Assembly (NCBI GenBank): GCA_009911715.1
Contig: CP047880.1
Coordinates: 992,001 to 1,056,000 of the forward strand
DNA length: 64,000 bases
DNA from: Methanomassiliicoccaceae archaeon DOK
Lineage (GTDB): Archaea > Thermoplasmatota > Thermoplasmata > Methanomassiliicoccales > Methanomethylophilaceae
Reading direction: 5' to 3'
Part shown: positions 8,049 through 15,387 of the stretch, piece after piece
Position numbering within the stretch: the stretch's first letter is position 1
How the letters are laid out: the number at the start of each line of letters is the position of its first letter
Notes under the pieces: generated by a model
Seen by the model: the letters and a program-made list of their open reading frames with translations, nothing else
The model's database searches: none
What the model was told of the DNA's origin: nothing
Translations under genes and position numbers: made by a program

Positions 8049-9094
8049 TGCCTTCCGCGAACGGGGGGGAGGGGGACGGGGACACACACGTCACCGGCAT
8101 CAACCCGCTCAGATTCTACGCAAAGGTCGCGCACGTGCCGACGGAGGCACGCAAGGACATAACCGGAGGACGCCTCAAGGGTAAGACCGACATCAATCCC
8201 ATGTGGAGGATCAAGGTGTTGACATCCACCTTCGGACCCTGCGGATTCGGATGGAACTACAGGATCGTCAGCCAGAGGCTGGAGACCGCGCCCGACGGCA
8301 CCGTCAAGGCGTTCGTGGACATCGACCTCTACATCCGCGACCCCGAGACGGGGGAGTGGTCCGAGCCCATCCCCGGCATCGGGGGCAACTCGTTCTACAC
8401 CAGCGAATCGAGCGGATGGTACGCCAACGACGAGTGTTTCAAGTCCGCCCTCACAGACGCCATCAGCGTCGCGTGCAAGGCCCTCGGGGTCGGCTCGGAC
8501 GTCTACTGGTCCAATGACACCACCAAGTACACCACGCTCACGGACGGCGCGGTGTGGGCCCATGAGCCCACCCCCGAGGAGGAGAAGGCCGAGGCTCAGC
8601 TCATGACGGTCTACGCCGACGAGCGGTTCCGCGCCGAGATCGACGCCATCGTCTCCAAGCACATCGTCGAAGCCGAGGCCAGGATCAGGCTGGCGAGGGC
8701 CGAGGCCGAGGAGCAGAGGAAGAGGGAGAACCGCGCCAGGCTCGCGGAGCAGGCGAGGGCCGAGGAGGAAGCCAGGAAGGCCGCCAAGGCCCAGAGGGAG
8801 GCCGACGCCAAGGGCGCCGAGGTCACCGCCGTCGAGCAGATCGGCGAGGACAAGGTCGGGGAGAAGATGGCCGAGCACTACGGCATCGACCTGGCCAAGG
8901 CCAAGGCCGAGCTCATCCGCTTCCACAACGGCCACATCTCGGAGGATCCGAATCCGATCCTCACCAAGTACACCCAGGACAACGACGGGATCTTCATGGC
9001 CACATGGTCTAACAGCACCATAATCGCCTGCTACCAGGAGATGGTCCGCGCCGGGCACATCGAGGACACCGCCAGCACGGGGGTGGTCGAATGA
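8045..9094 (+). CDS. Probable single-strand annealing (recombination) protein
   Basis: 349 residues. Residues 20-165 (ITGGRLKGKTDINPMWRIKVLTSTFGPCGFGWNY split here, then IPGIGGNSF, ALTDAISVACKALGVGSDVYW) resemble a protein group common in Clostridia prophages and placed near the Rad52/annealing proteins. Residues 190-280 are an Ala/Glu/Arg-rich coiled coil. The last ~60 residues form a separate small domain. The position next to a GINS-like gene at the start of the early region fits recombination-dependent replication. The assignment rests on remembered sequence resemblance, so treat it as probable, not proven. Confidence 0.5.
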   Translation: MMPSANGGEGDGDTHVTGINPLRFYAKVAHVPTEARKDITGGRLKGKTDINPMWRIKVLTSTFGPCGFGWNYRIVSQRLETAPDGTVKAFVDIDLYIRDPETGEWSEPIPGIGGNSFYTSESSGWYANDECFKSALTDAISVACKALGVGSDVYWSNDTTKYTTLTDGAVWAHEPTPEEEKAEAQLMTVYADERFRAEIDAIVSKHIVEAEARIRLARAEAEEQRKRENRARLAEQARAEEEARKAAKAQREADAKGAEVTAVEQIGEDKVGEKMAEHYGIDLAKAKAELIRFHNGHISEDPNPILTKYTQDNDGIFMATWSNSTIIACYQEMVRAGHIEDTASTGVVE

Positions 9095-9513
9095 GCATCC
9101 CCGCCTACGACACCCACACCTGCCCCCACTGCCTCGGAGGGGCCTTCGACGTCATCGGGTACGTCGACACGCCCGACATCGGACAGGTCAGGCAGGTCCG
9201 CTGCTACACCTGCGGAGCCGTCTACCTCGACTACTCGCAGGCTCAGCGCCAGCGCATGGCCGAGATGGAACGCGAGGCCGAGGAGGACAGGCTGAGGGCC
9301 CTCAGGCAGGCCCAGGAGGCCGACGACGCCGAGAGGCGCGACTTCCAGCTCATCCTCTGGCGTGCCACCGGCGGAGGGATCACCCTCGGCTGGTTCCACA
9401 CTCAGGAGGAGGCCGAGTCCTACGGGCGTGCCTACGCGCACGCACGCGCAGGCGACGAGATGGAGGTCAGCCACCTCTGGACACCCCTCACCAGATGGGA
9501 GGTGACGGCATGA
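9091..9513 (+). CDS. Zinc-ribbon early protein with coiled coil
   Basis: 140 residues. CPHC near residue 11 and CYTC near residue 49 form a zinc ribbon. A Glu/Arg-rich helix follows (residues 60-90), then a small C-terminal domain with LILWRATGGG. Joined to both neighbours by ATGA overlaps. Function unknown; a nucleic-acid or protein adaptor is a guess. Confidence 0.65.
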   Translation: MSIPAYDTHTCPHCLGGAFDVIGYVDTPDIGQVRQVRCYTCGAVYLDYSQAQRQRMAEMEREAEEDRLRALRQAQEADDAERRDFQLILWRATGGGITLGWFHTQEEAESYGRAYAHARAGDEMEVSHLWTPLTRWEVTA

Positions 9514-9704
9514 CCTACATCATCCACTACCTCGCAGGCACCGTCTACGACGGCTGTGACATCCGCGAGACCGAGCACGAATACTATGCGCTCAAAGAAC
9601 TCCGCAAGGACGAGGGCTGGCAGCGCATCGGCTCCTACACCGAAGGCGGCGACACCGTCCTGGTCATGCACATGGCCGACCGCAGGAAGGGGGCGAGTGC
9701 ATGA
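9510..9704 (+). CDS. Small early protein, unknown
   Basis: 64 residues starting MTYIIHYLAGTVYDG. The start at 9510 is fixed by a strong ribosome-binding site (GGAGGTGA, a few bases upstream) and the ATGA overlap with the gene before. Predicted compact alpha/beta protein; no family recognised. Confidence 0.65.
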   Translation: MTYIIHYLAGTVYDGCDIRETEHEYYALKELRKDEGWQRIGSYTEGGDTVLVMHMADRRKGASA

Positions 9705-10120
9705 TGTCCGTCACAGACGAGAGGAGCCTCCATGACCTCTACATCGCGGAGCGCGAGTCCCTGACGCTGGTGGACGTCGACCCCAAGGTCTACGCGCAGA
9801 TCCGCGGGGTCGTCGCCGCCCTCGAGGACGACGCGGGGCTCCGCCAGGGCCTCGACCCCGACGGCATCATGACGCAGGGGGCCGTCGACAGGTTCAGACG
9901 CGCCAGAAACGACGCCCGGGACCTGGTGGCAATCAGACTCAGGAAGATCGCCGACGCCGCCGAGAGGGATGCCACCGGGCACCCCTCCGTCGACATAGAC
10001 CCCCTCCCGTTGGAGGACACCCGCCTCTACAACGGCATCAAGCAGGCCACGCAGAGGTACCTCGAGGAGGTCGAGACGGGCCTCATGTGGGTCGACGGGA
10101 GGCAGGTGGTGATCCCATGA
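9701..10120 (+). CDS. Probable viral GINS (Gins51-like) A-domain protein
   Basis: 139 residues. The pattern LHDLYIAERES..L..VDPKVYAQIRGVVAALE, then a second long helix AVDRFRRARNDARDLVAIRLRKIADAA, then LEDTRLYNGIKQATQRYLEEV, is the layout of the archaeal Gins51 alpha-helical domain. In cells GINS binds MCM and GAN/Cdc45 in the replicative helicase. The small B domain appears to be missing: the protein ends MWVDGRQVVIP. A viral GINS could recruit host MCM to the viral origin. Assignment is by eye from the helix pattern. Confidence 0.5.
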   Translation: MMSVTDERSLHDLYIAERESLTLVDVDPKVYAQIRGVVAALEDDAGLRQGLDPDGIMTQGAVDRFRRARNDARDLVAIRLRKIADAAERDATGHPSVDIDPLPLEDTRLYNGIKQATQRYLEEVETGLMWVDGRQVVIP

Positions 10121-10284
10121 TGCGCCCCGACCACATCCACATCGACCTCCGCACCTGCGACCTCACGCTGTCTCAGATGATGGCCGAGATCGACCGCCTC
10201 ATCAGGACGCATCCGGAGCAGGAGATCTTCATGGACGGCGACGCCTATGCGATCGTAGGCCGCGACAGGGAGGTGGGAGAGTGA
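10117..10284 (+). CDS. Small early protein, unknown
   Basis: 55 residues, MMRPDHIHIDLRTCDLTLSQ at the N-terminus. Starts in an ATGA overlap with the GINS-like gene and ends in a GTGA overlap with the next. A helix at residues 18-35 (LSQMMAEIDRLIR) is followed by a beta hairpin. No family recognised. Confidence 0.6.
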   Translation: MMRPDHIHIDLRTCDLTLSQMMAEIDRLIRTHPEQEIFMDGDAYAIVGRDREVGE

Positions 10285-10517
10285 CATTCTCGCAGGTCCT
10301 CACTCCCGCCTGCCCGGTGAGGCAGGAGGTGTACGACCTCGTGAGGGAGCACCCCGGGATCACGATGAAGGACCTCTGCCGGCTCCTCCCCCACAGGGAG
10401 AGGCAGGAGGTCGTCTCCGCGGTCTACAGCCTCAACGGCATCATGATCCACCCCTGCTCCAAGGTCTACCGCGACTCAGGCAAGGGCCGCGTCAACGGTT
10501 GGGGGTTGCTCCGATGA
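10281..10517 (+). CDS. Small winged-helix early protein
   Basis: 78 residues with a GTG start overlapping the previous stop (GTGA) and preceded by GGGAGGTGG. Residues 12-60 read as a winged helix: VRQEVYDLVREHPG, then ITMKDLCRLL, then RERQEVVSAVYSLNG. Probably a DNA-binding regulator of viral or host genes. Confidence 0.6.
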   Translation: MTFSQVLTPACPVRQEVYDLVREHPGITMKDLCRLLPHRERQEVVSAVYSLNGIMIHPCSKVYRDSGKGRVNGWGLLR

Positions 10518-10801
10518 CCGCCACCTACGACGGAGTCCTGACCGTGTCGGTCAAGACCAAGGCGGTCTCCGCTTGCTGCAGACAGATGGACGAGGCTGCC
10601 ATGCGCGGGCAGTTCTACGTGTCCCAGAAAGGCCAGCTGATGCTCCGCAGATCCGACAAGGCCAACGCCGGGCAGACATGCGTGTGCTGCCCCTTCTGCG
10701 GGGCCAGGGTCAACGACCCCGGTTTCGCACTGGGCGGATTCGTGTCACTGGACAAGGCCGGCCTTGTAATCACCGGAGACTCCGAGGAGGGATTGCAATG
10801 A
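10514..10801 (+). CDS. Small early protein with a cysteine cluster
   Basis: 95 residues starting MTATYDGVLTVSVKT. A CVCCPFCG cluster around residue 57 and an upstream CC pair suggest one metal site. Translationally coupled on both sides. No family recognised. Confidence 0.6.
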   Translation: MTATYDGVLTVSVKTKAVSACCRQMDEAAMRGQFYVSQKGQLMLRRSDKANAGQTCVCCPFCGARVNDPGFALGGFVSLDKAGLVITGDSEEGLQ

Positions 10802-10968
10802 GGGACCACATCGTCATCGGCGACGTCGATGACTGCTTCATGGAGATCTCCCACGAGGACATGGAGTTCCACATCGAGATAGGCTCCCCTCTGGCATCCT
10901 ACCACGAGCATCTGACCGCGGACGACCTCCGCGGCCTCGCCGAGGCCATCATGGAGATGGTGGGATGA
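10798..10968 (+). CDS. Small acidic early protein, unknown
   Basis: 56 residues, MRDHIVIGDVDDCFMEISHE at the start, with a beta-rich first half and one C-terminal helix (ADDLRGLAEAIMEMV). Strongly acidic. ATGA overlaps on both sides support it as a real gene. Confidence 0.6.
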   Translation: MRDHIVIGDVDDCFMEISHEDMEFHIEIGSPLASYHEHLTADDLRGLAEAIMEMVG

Positions 10969-11141
10969 CGTCGGACACCAGGGTGGAGCTCTGCCCGGAC
11001 ACGGGCGTCAAGATCACTTTCCGCATGAGCCCGGAGGAGCGCAGGGCCATGATGGACTTCATGGCCCGTCATCGGATGACAAACGTCTCGGCGTTCATCC
11101 GCACAGCCATCCGTTGGGCCGTCGAGGGAGGGATGGCATGA
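10965..11141 (+). CDS. Ribbon-helix-helix DNA-binding protein
   Basis: 58 residues. VKITFRMSPEERRAMMDFM is the beta-strand and first helix of a ribbon-helix-helix (CopG/Arc) fold; RMTNVSAFIRTAIRWAVE is the second helix with the usual NxSxFIRxAI pattern. Such proteins bind DNA as dimers and often repress their own operon. Its stop and start overlap the neighbouring genes by 4 nt, showing it belongs to the operon. Confidence 0.72.
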   Translation: MTSDTRVELCPDTGVKITFRMSPEERRAMMDFMARHRMTNVSAFIRTAIRWAVEGGMA

Positions 11142-11344
11142 CATCGACGCAGATCCTCGAGGCCCTGAGGGAGGGAGGACCCATGATCATCAGCGAGATG
11201 GTCGGCAGGGGGCTGTCCCCCCGCAGGTCGTCCGCCAGCAGAAGCCTCAACTGCATGGCCAAGTACGACTTGGTCCGCTGCATCGGACGGACCGAGCCCG
11301 AGAACCGCACCCACCGCGAGAAGATCTGGGAGGCGGTCGAATGA
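11138..11344 (+). CDS. Small winged-helix early protein
   Basis: 68 residues starting MTSTQILEALREGGPM. The order helix, turn (IISEMVGRG), recognition helix (SSASRSLNCMAKYDL), wing (VRCIGRTEPENRTHREKIW) is a minimal winged helix. Probably DNA-binding; ATGA overlaps on both sides. Confidence 0.6.
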   Translation: MTSTQILEALREGGPMIISEMVGRGLSPRRSSASRSLNCMAKYDLVRCIGRTEPENRTHREKIWEAVE

Positions 11345-11589
11345 CGGAGCTGACGATGACGCAGCTGGCCGTCATGGTGGTCGACAAGGTCTCCAAGGAG
11401 CCGTTGACCGACAAGGGAATCGAAGAGTTCCTGAGAAGGTCGGACAAGACCCTCGACGAGAGCGTCGCACGCAACTTCGCCTCGTGGATGGTAGGGAAGA
11501 GATTCCTCAAGCTGAACCCCGGCTCCGAGAAGGTCGCCGTGTGGATCCCCGGCGACGAGGCCTACAAGCTCAGGGAGGCCGAGGAATGA
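11341..11589 (+). CDS. Small helical early protein, unknown
   Basis: 82 residues (MTELTMTQLAVMVVDKVSKE at the start). Helix-rich with a final beta hairpin (RFLKLNPGSEKVAVWIPG), again compatible with a winged helix but less clear than its neighbours. Coupled by ATGA overlaps. Confidence 0.6.
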   Translation: MTELTMTQLAVMVVDKVSKEPLTDKGIEEFLRRSDKTLDESVARNFASWMVGKRFLKLNPGSEKVAVWIPGDEAYKLREAEE

Positions 11590-11780
11590 CACAGAAGACC
11601 TTCGACCAGCTCATGGCCAGCCAGCCGTCCAGAGGGCCGTGCGCCCACCTCGTCAGGACCGAGGAGTCGGGCTGGATCATGGACGACGCGGTGACCATCA
11701 TGGGACGCTGCGACGTCAGGGGAGGCACCGTCTACGACCGCGACTGCGAGGACTGCGTCGAATGGAGGTGCCGCGAATGA
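11586..11780 (+). CDS. Small cysteine-containing early protein
   Basis: 64 residues, MTQKTFDQLMASQPSRGPCA at the start. Four cysteines in the second half (GRCDVRG, RDCEDCVEWRC) could bind zinc. Starts in an ATGA overlap. The N-terminal QKTFDQLM loosely recalls the PIP-like peptides of later genes but lacks the aromatic residue. Confidence 0.6.
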   Translation: MTQKTFDQLMASQPSRGPCAHLVRTEESGWIMDDAVTIMGRCDVRGGTVYDRDCEDCVEWRCRE

Positions 11781-12034
11781 AGCCCGACAAGGCCACCAAG
11801 CTGGCCGTCGACTCCTACCACCTGGGGACGGCCCACGCGCTCGCGCGCAGGGTCATCCTGGACGCCCAGGAGCTCCAGGTCGCCATGGGCCCCTTCATGT
11901 GCGAGGAGACCCGCAGGGACCTAGCGCAGCTGAAGTCCGCCGTCTCGAGGATCTCCTCGAGGATCGACAGGGCGCAGATGGACAACGTGAAGGCCGCGAG
12001 GCCCCGCCCGATCCCGCAGGAGGAGAGCAGATGA
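11777..12034 (+). CDS. Small helical early protein, unknown
   Basis: 85 residues, almost wholly alpha-helical (ALARRVILDAQELQVAM, then TRRDLAQLKSAVSRISSRID), likely a helical hairpin or dimeric coiled coil. Basic, proline-containing tail. Coupled by ATGA overlaps. No family recognised. Confidence 0.6.
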   Translation: MKPDKATKLAVDSYHLGTAHALARRVILDAQELQVAMGPFMCEETRRDLAQLKSAVSRISSRIDRAQMDNVKAARPRPIPQEESR

Positions 12035-12222
12035 TCTACATCACCCATCGCAGTCACGTCCCTGAGGACCATCCGGGGGATGCGGCATGCGTCTCCCCCG
12101 CGGTGTGCGAGATCTGCAGGATGGACGAGCCCTACGACTGCTTCGCCAATGTGTGGTTCTGCAGGAGATGCACCAGGCCGTTCATGCTCGGATTCCTGAT
12201 CGGAAGGGTGGTGAGACCGTGA
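12031..12222 (+). CDS. Small zinc-finger early protein
   Basis: 63 residues. VCEICRMDEPYDCF...WFCRRCTRPF holds two CxxC pairs, a treble-clef or zinc-ribbon arrangement. ATGA overlap at the start, GTGA overlap at the end. Function unknown. Confidence 0.6.
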   Translation: MIYITHRSHVPEDHPGDAACVSPAVCEICRMDEPYDCFANVWFCRRCTRPFMLGFLIGRVVRP

Positions 12223-12629
12223 ACAGCAAGCCCATCGTCCTGGACGACGGCTACACCATCTACAAGATCGCCCACACCATGGGAGGGAGGATGGCCCCGC
12301 TGGCCGTCACCAGGTACGGCTCCAGATACTACCTCCGTGACCTCGGGCCGTCCGAGGAGGAGTCCCGCTGCAGCTTCAACATCAAGGCGGCCGAGCTCAG
12401 GGCGGCTCTCGACCAGGCCGACGCCGACCCGGGTACGTTCGGGGACGTCGTGTGGATCGGTATCGGATGCCAGGGCGGCGTAAAGCCGAAGGAGGGCACC
12501 TATCTCGCCGAGGGATGGGACGAGGACGAAGAGGAGGACGAGGACGAGGAGGTCATCCCCGAGGACGACCCCGACAACCCCGGAACCGCCCGCCATTGGA
12601 TCCAGACGAAGCTGGAGGGATGGCTGTGA
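12219..12629 (+). CDS. Early protein with acidic linker, unknown
   Basis: 136 residues starting with GTG (MNSKPIVLDDGYTIYK). The first 100 residues look like a compact alpha/beta domain. Residues 105-122 are a run of Asp/Glu (DEDEEEDEDEE), followed by a short C-terminal helix RHWIQTKLEGWL. Such acidic stretches sometimes mimic DNA; that role is only a guess. Confidence 0.6.
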   Translation: MNSKPIVLDDGYTIYKIAHTMGGRMAPLAVTRYGSRYYLRDLGPSEEESRCSFNIKAAELRAALDQADADPGTFGDVVWIGIGCQGGVKPKEGTYLAEGWDEDEEEDEDEEVIPEDDPDNPGTARHWIQTKLEGWL

Positions 12630-13138
12630 TCCAGTCCACCCTCGACCGCTTCCTCTCGGAGTGCGACCTCCGCAGGCTCTTCGAGACCGTCGTGGACACC
12701 GAGGCATGGGAGGCCGTCCGCATCACCGTCGAGCGCTACGCCGCCGAATCGGGCATGCACGCGAGCTGGAATGGGAGCGGGTTCCAGGACGAGAAGACCG
12801 TGGTCCTCCACGGGCCCGCCAGCTCCGACTGGCTGGACATGACCATGGATGCGTGGGCCGTCTACGACGATGACGAGGACCCTCCCGACTTCACATTCGG
12901 CACGGGGCAGTTCTCCCTCCATTCCGAGTTCGACTTCTGCTGGTTCAGACGCGACCACGACTGGTGCCTCGACCTGGCCGACAGGAGGAACCGCAAGGCC
13001 CTGGAGACCCATCGCAGGTTCTTCCAGATCCTCGCCGAGGAGATGGGCATGAAGCTCACCGGATGGGGTCCCGAGGGACAGGTCTGGATCGACGAGAGGC
13101 GTCTGCCCAAGGCCCATGCAGAGGAGGCGGAGGCATGA
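12620..13138 (+). CDS. Early protein with N-terminal PIP-box-like peptide
   Basis: 172 residues from ATG 12620 (MAVIQSTLDRFLSE); the GTG at 12626 in a GTGA overlap is an alternative start that would begin at the same peptide. QSTLDRFL at residues 5-12 matches the PCNA-interacting pattern Q-x-x-L-x-x-F-L. The remainder is a single alpha/beta domain rich in Trp and Asp (FDFCWFRRDHDWCLDLAD) with no recognised family. It heads a run of three neighbours with related peptides. Confidence 0.6.
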   Translation: MAVIQSTLDRFLSECDLRRLFETVVDTEAWEAVRITVERYAAESGMHASWNGSGFQDEKTVVLHGPASSDWLDMTMDAWAVYDDDEDPPDFTFGTGQFSLHSEFDFCWFRRDHDWCLDLADRRNRKALETHRRFFQILAEEMGMKLTGWGPEGQVWIDERRLPKAHAEEAEA

Positions 13139-13449
13139 GGGACCGCTGCTGCTTCAAGTGCAGGCACCACTACGTCGTGCCTCACAAGGACTGCCCCTCG
13201 CACCAGGTGTGGGACACCGGTGCGGGCGGATTCTGGAAGGACGTCATCGAGTGGGACAAGGTCCCCATGTGCAGGCTGGACCCGACGGTCACCGTAGCCA
13301 TGGGAGGAGACACCCGCATGGTGTGCGACCGCTTCGAGCTGGACAGGACCAGGTGGCACTCGCTCCGCGAGCAGGAGTGGGAGTACCGCGTCAGGGTCAA
13401 GCATGCTCAGGCCAGAGGAGGTCAGACGACCTTGGAGGCGTTCAGATGA
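13135..13449 (+). CDS. Cysteine-rich early protein ending in a PIP-box-like peptide
   Basis: 104 residues. CCFKCRHHYVVPHKDCPSH is a probable zinc site, and two further cysteines lie at PMCRLD and MVCDRF. The very C-terminus is GGQTTLEAFR, close to the archaeal PCNA-interacting consensus Q-x-T-L-x-x-F-F but with Arg last. C-terminal placement is typical of PIP boxes. Starts in an ATGA overlap. Confidence 0.6.
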   Translation: MRDRCCFKCRHHYVVPHKDCPSHQVWDTGAGGFWKDVIEWDKVPMCRLDPTVTVAMGGDTRMVCDRFELDRTRWHSLREQEWEYRVRVKHAQARGGQTTLEAFR

Positions 13450-13637
13450 TCCACGCCTTCATGCGCCGCACGTGGTTCACGTGCTTCGACTGCGCCAACT
13501 CAGAGCCCGACCACACCTACTGCGACTACAACGGATGCAAGATCAGGTGGGACCCGACCGCCTTCGGCTGTGGTCATTACTGCACGGGATCCAACGAGGG
13601 GAGACCCCGCCAGATGAAGCTGGAGGCTTTCAGATGA
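13446..13637 (+). CDS. Cysteine-rich mini-protein ending in a PIP-box-like peptide
   Basis: 63 residues. CFDCANSEPDHTYCDYNGC plus CGHYC form one or two metal sites. It ends RQMKLEAFR, almost the same C-terminal peptide as the gene before it, so the two probably share a partner. It may be a shortened relative of that gene. ATGA overlaps on both sides. Confidence 0.6.
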   Translation: MIHAFMRRTWFTCFDCANSEPDHTYCDYNGCKIRWDPTAFGCGHYCTGSNEGRPRQMKLEAFR

Positions 13638-13795
13638 TGCAACAGAGCACTCTAGACGGCCAGCTGGTTAAGTCTGCGGAAGTCACGATCAGGACCGATG
13701 ACGGGGGCGTCATCCGCATGAAGGTCTCGGGCACATTCGCCAAGAGACTGATCGAGTACGCCCTTCTCGGAAAGGAGCCGGAGGTTTTCCGATGA
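13634..13795 (+). CDS. Small early protein, unknown
   Basis: 53 residues. The N-terminus MMQQSTLDGQLVK again carries a QSTL peptide, here without the aromatic residue. A beta hairpin (AEVTIRTDDGGVIRMKVSG) and a helix (FAKRLIEYALLG) follow. ATGA overlaps on both sides. Confidence 0.6.
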   Translation: MMQQSTLDGQLVKSAEVTIRTDDGGVIRMKVSGTFAKRLIEYALLGKEPEVFR

Positions 13796-14019
13796 CCGGC
13801 TCCTGCGACGACTGCGGCCACATGGTGTCCTGGGAGGAGGTCTATGACTTCGAGGGACACGGCGGGGAGATGATGTCCGAGTGCGGCCTTCCGGACGAGC
13901 TCTGGACCGACGAGCTCGACGAGCTGTCGAGACAGGGACGCTGTCCCCACTGGAAACCGATGGAGGTCGACGACCTCAGCGAAACCCTTTCCGATTCTGA
14001 TGACGAGGTGACTGAATGA
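13792..14019 (+). CDS. Acidic cysteine-containing early protein
   Basis: 75 residues. CDDCGHMVSWEEVYDF and CPHW suggest a zinc site with an additional Cys near residue 31. The C-terminal third is a run of Asp/Glu/Ser (DDLSETLSDSDDEVTE). Unknown function. Confidence 0.6.
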   Translation: MTGSCDDCGHMVSWEEVYDFEGHGGEMMSECGLPDELWTDELDELSRQGRCPHWKPMEVDDLSETLSDSDDEVTE

Positions 14020-14378
14020 GTGAATGCTGTTGCCGCAGATGCGGCGAGTGTGATTGCAAGACGAGCGAGAACTGCCGCCGCGAGGCGATCCTGAATGCCC
14101 TGGAGCACAATTTCTCCATGAGGATCCTGATGTGCCTGGAGGTCAGCGGGCCATGCACCTTCAAAGAGATGGCGACCGTCGTGACCGATGGCCGGAAGAC
14201 CGAGAGGATGGTCTTCCTCCGCTTCCACAAGCTCGCCGAGATCGGCCTGGTCCAGACGGTCAGGGCGCATCCCGGGCAGTCCGGGGCGAAGGTCCTGCGC
14301 CAGCTCACGCCCGAGGGGCACAGGGTGGCCAAGAGGCTCCTGGCGTTCTTCGAGGAGATGGGAGAGGGATGCGAATGA
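14016..14378 (+). CDS. Winged-helix regulator with cysteine-rich N-terminus
   Basis: 120 residues. The first 20 residues hold seven cysteines (CCCRRCGECDC then C at 20), probably a metal-binding knuckle. Residues 25-115 form a MarR-like winged helix: FSMRILMCLEVSGPCTFKEMA, recognition helix ERMVFLRFHKLAEIGLV, wing and final helix. Probably a DNA-binding regulator of the virus, possibly metal- or redox-responsive (inference). Confidence 0.68.
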   Translation: MSECCCRRCGECDCKTSENCRREAILNALEHNFSMRILMCLEVSGPCTFKEMATVVTDGRKTERMVFLRFHKLAEIGLVQTVRAHPGQSGAKVLRQLTPEGHRVAKRLLAFFEEMGEGCE

Positions 14379-14641
14379 TGTGCGACATCGAGTTCTGGTT
14401 CGACTCTCACAAGAACACCCTCCACGACCTGTCGAAGCTGACGGACATCATCTGCGAGCACACGGTCAATGGCCGCGACGATGTCAGCTGGTATGTGGAG
14501 GATGAGCCTGAGCCGAAGGTGGGGATCTACATCTATGACGTGACCGAGGAGCAGTGCTTCCTCATGAGGGACGACATCAGGACGGCGGAGTGGGACGGAC
14601 CACAGCCAGTCATGGAAGCAGAGGGGGATGATGACGAATGA
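14375..14641 (+). CDS. Small acidic early protein, unknown
   Basis: 88 residues from ATG 14375 (MMCDIEFWFDSHKNTL); an ATG at 14369 is an alternative. Alternating beta and helix with an acidic tail. ATGA overlaps on both sides. No family recognised. Confidence 0.6.
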   Translation: MMCDIEFWFDSHKNTLHDLSKLTDIICEHTVNGRDDVSWYVEDEPEPKVGIYIYDVTEEQCFLMRDDIRTAEWDGPQPVMEAEGDDDE

Positions 14642-14868
14642 GCATCTACACCGGACAGATCGCCTTCGTCTCCGTGGATGATCCGCCTAATGTCTGGGTC
14701 TTCGACTCGGAGAAGGAGGCCGACCAGGTCGAATCCATCCCTCTGTGCAAACCGAGAGAGAGCAAAAGGGCCCTGCACTTCACCAAGTACGGTCTCGGAT
14801 CCTTCCATAGGGTCATCCGCTCCGACGTGGCCCCGAACGAGAACCTCATGAGGAGGGGGGACGAATGA
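14638..14868 (+). CDS. Small early protein, unknown
   Basis: 76 residues (MSIYTGQIAFVSVDDPPNVW at the start). A beta-rich N-terminus and basic C-terminal half. Held in the operon by ATGA overlaps on both sides. No family recognised. Confidence 0.6.
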   Translation: MSIYTGQIAFVSVDDPPNVWVFDSEKEADQVESIPLCKPRESKRALHFTKYGLGSFHRVIRSDVAPNENLMRRGDE

Positions 14869-15002
14869 CCCGTGACCATCTAATCACGTATACCTGCAAC
14901 GTCTGCGAGGACACCGCCTGCGAGTGCTCGACAACCGAGGATGTCAGGCCCACCCGCTGTCCGATGCAGTGGATCCCGTGCTGGAGGAGGGGAGACGAAT
15001 GA
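14865..15002 (+). CDS. Cysteine-rich 45-residue mini-protein
   Basis: 45 residues: TCNVCEDTACECSTTED, then RCPMQWIPCW. Six cysteines in 40 residues suggest a metal site. It shares its ATG and TGA with the neighbouring genes (4-nt overlaps), which argues that it is translated. Confidence 0.6.
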   Translation: MTRDHLITYTCNVCEDTACECSTTEDVRPTRCPMQWIPCWRRGDE

Positions 15003-15154
15003 GGTATCTCATAGCCATCGAGGCCGACGTGGACGTGGACGCCGAGAACATGCTTGAGGCTACGACCAGGGCCCACGCGATGCTCCAGGCCCTCAGGGGC
15101 GTGGGGGAGACGCGCATCGTCAGGGTCCACGAGTGCCCGGAGGCGGTCGAATGA
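14999..15154 (+). CDS. Small early protein, unknown
   Basis: 51 residues (MRYLIAIEADVDVDAENMLE). A beta-alpha-beta pattern in which the helix ATTRAHAMLQALRG separates two strands. It resembles half of a ferredoxin-like fold. Coupled by ATGA overlaps. Confidence 0.6.
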   Translation: MRYLIAIEADVDVDAENMLEATTRAHAMLQALRGVGETRIVRVHECPEAVE

Positions 15155-15387
15155 CGGACTGCGAGAGAGCGGCCCATGCCATCGCCCAGGTGGAGATCGG
15201 CATCTGGGGATTGAACATGGTCAGGGAGTCGTACCGCGGCGTGTGCGGGGTCCTGGACGGCTTCCCGGGCACGGAGGACGAGCGTGCGGAGCTCACGGAG
15301 GCGATGCAGCGCATCGAGTCCGCATTCAACAGGTTCCAGCAGGCGGCCTGGGAGTTCGCCGAGGACTGCGGGGAGGGGACGGAATGA
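15151..15387 (+). CDS. Small helical early protein, unknown
   Basis: 78 residues starting MTDCERAAHAIAQVEIG; the start at 15151 is set by the ATGA overlap. Three amphipathic helices are likely. No family recognised. Confidence 0.6.
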   Translation: MTDCERAAHAIAQVEIGIWGLNMVRESYRGVCGVLDGFPGTEDERAELTEAMQRIESAFNRFQQAAWEFAEDCGEGTE

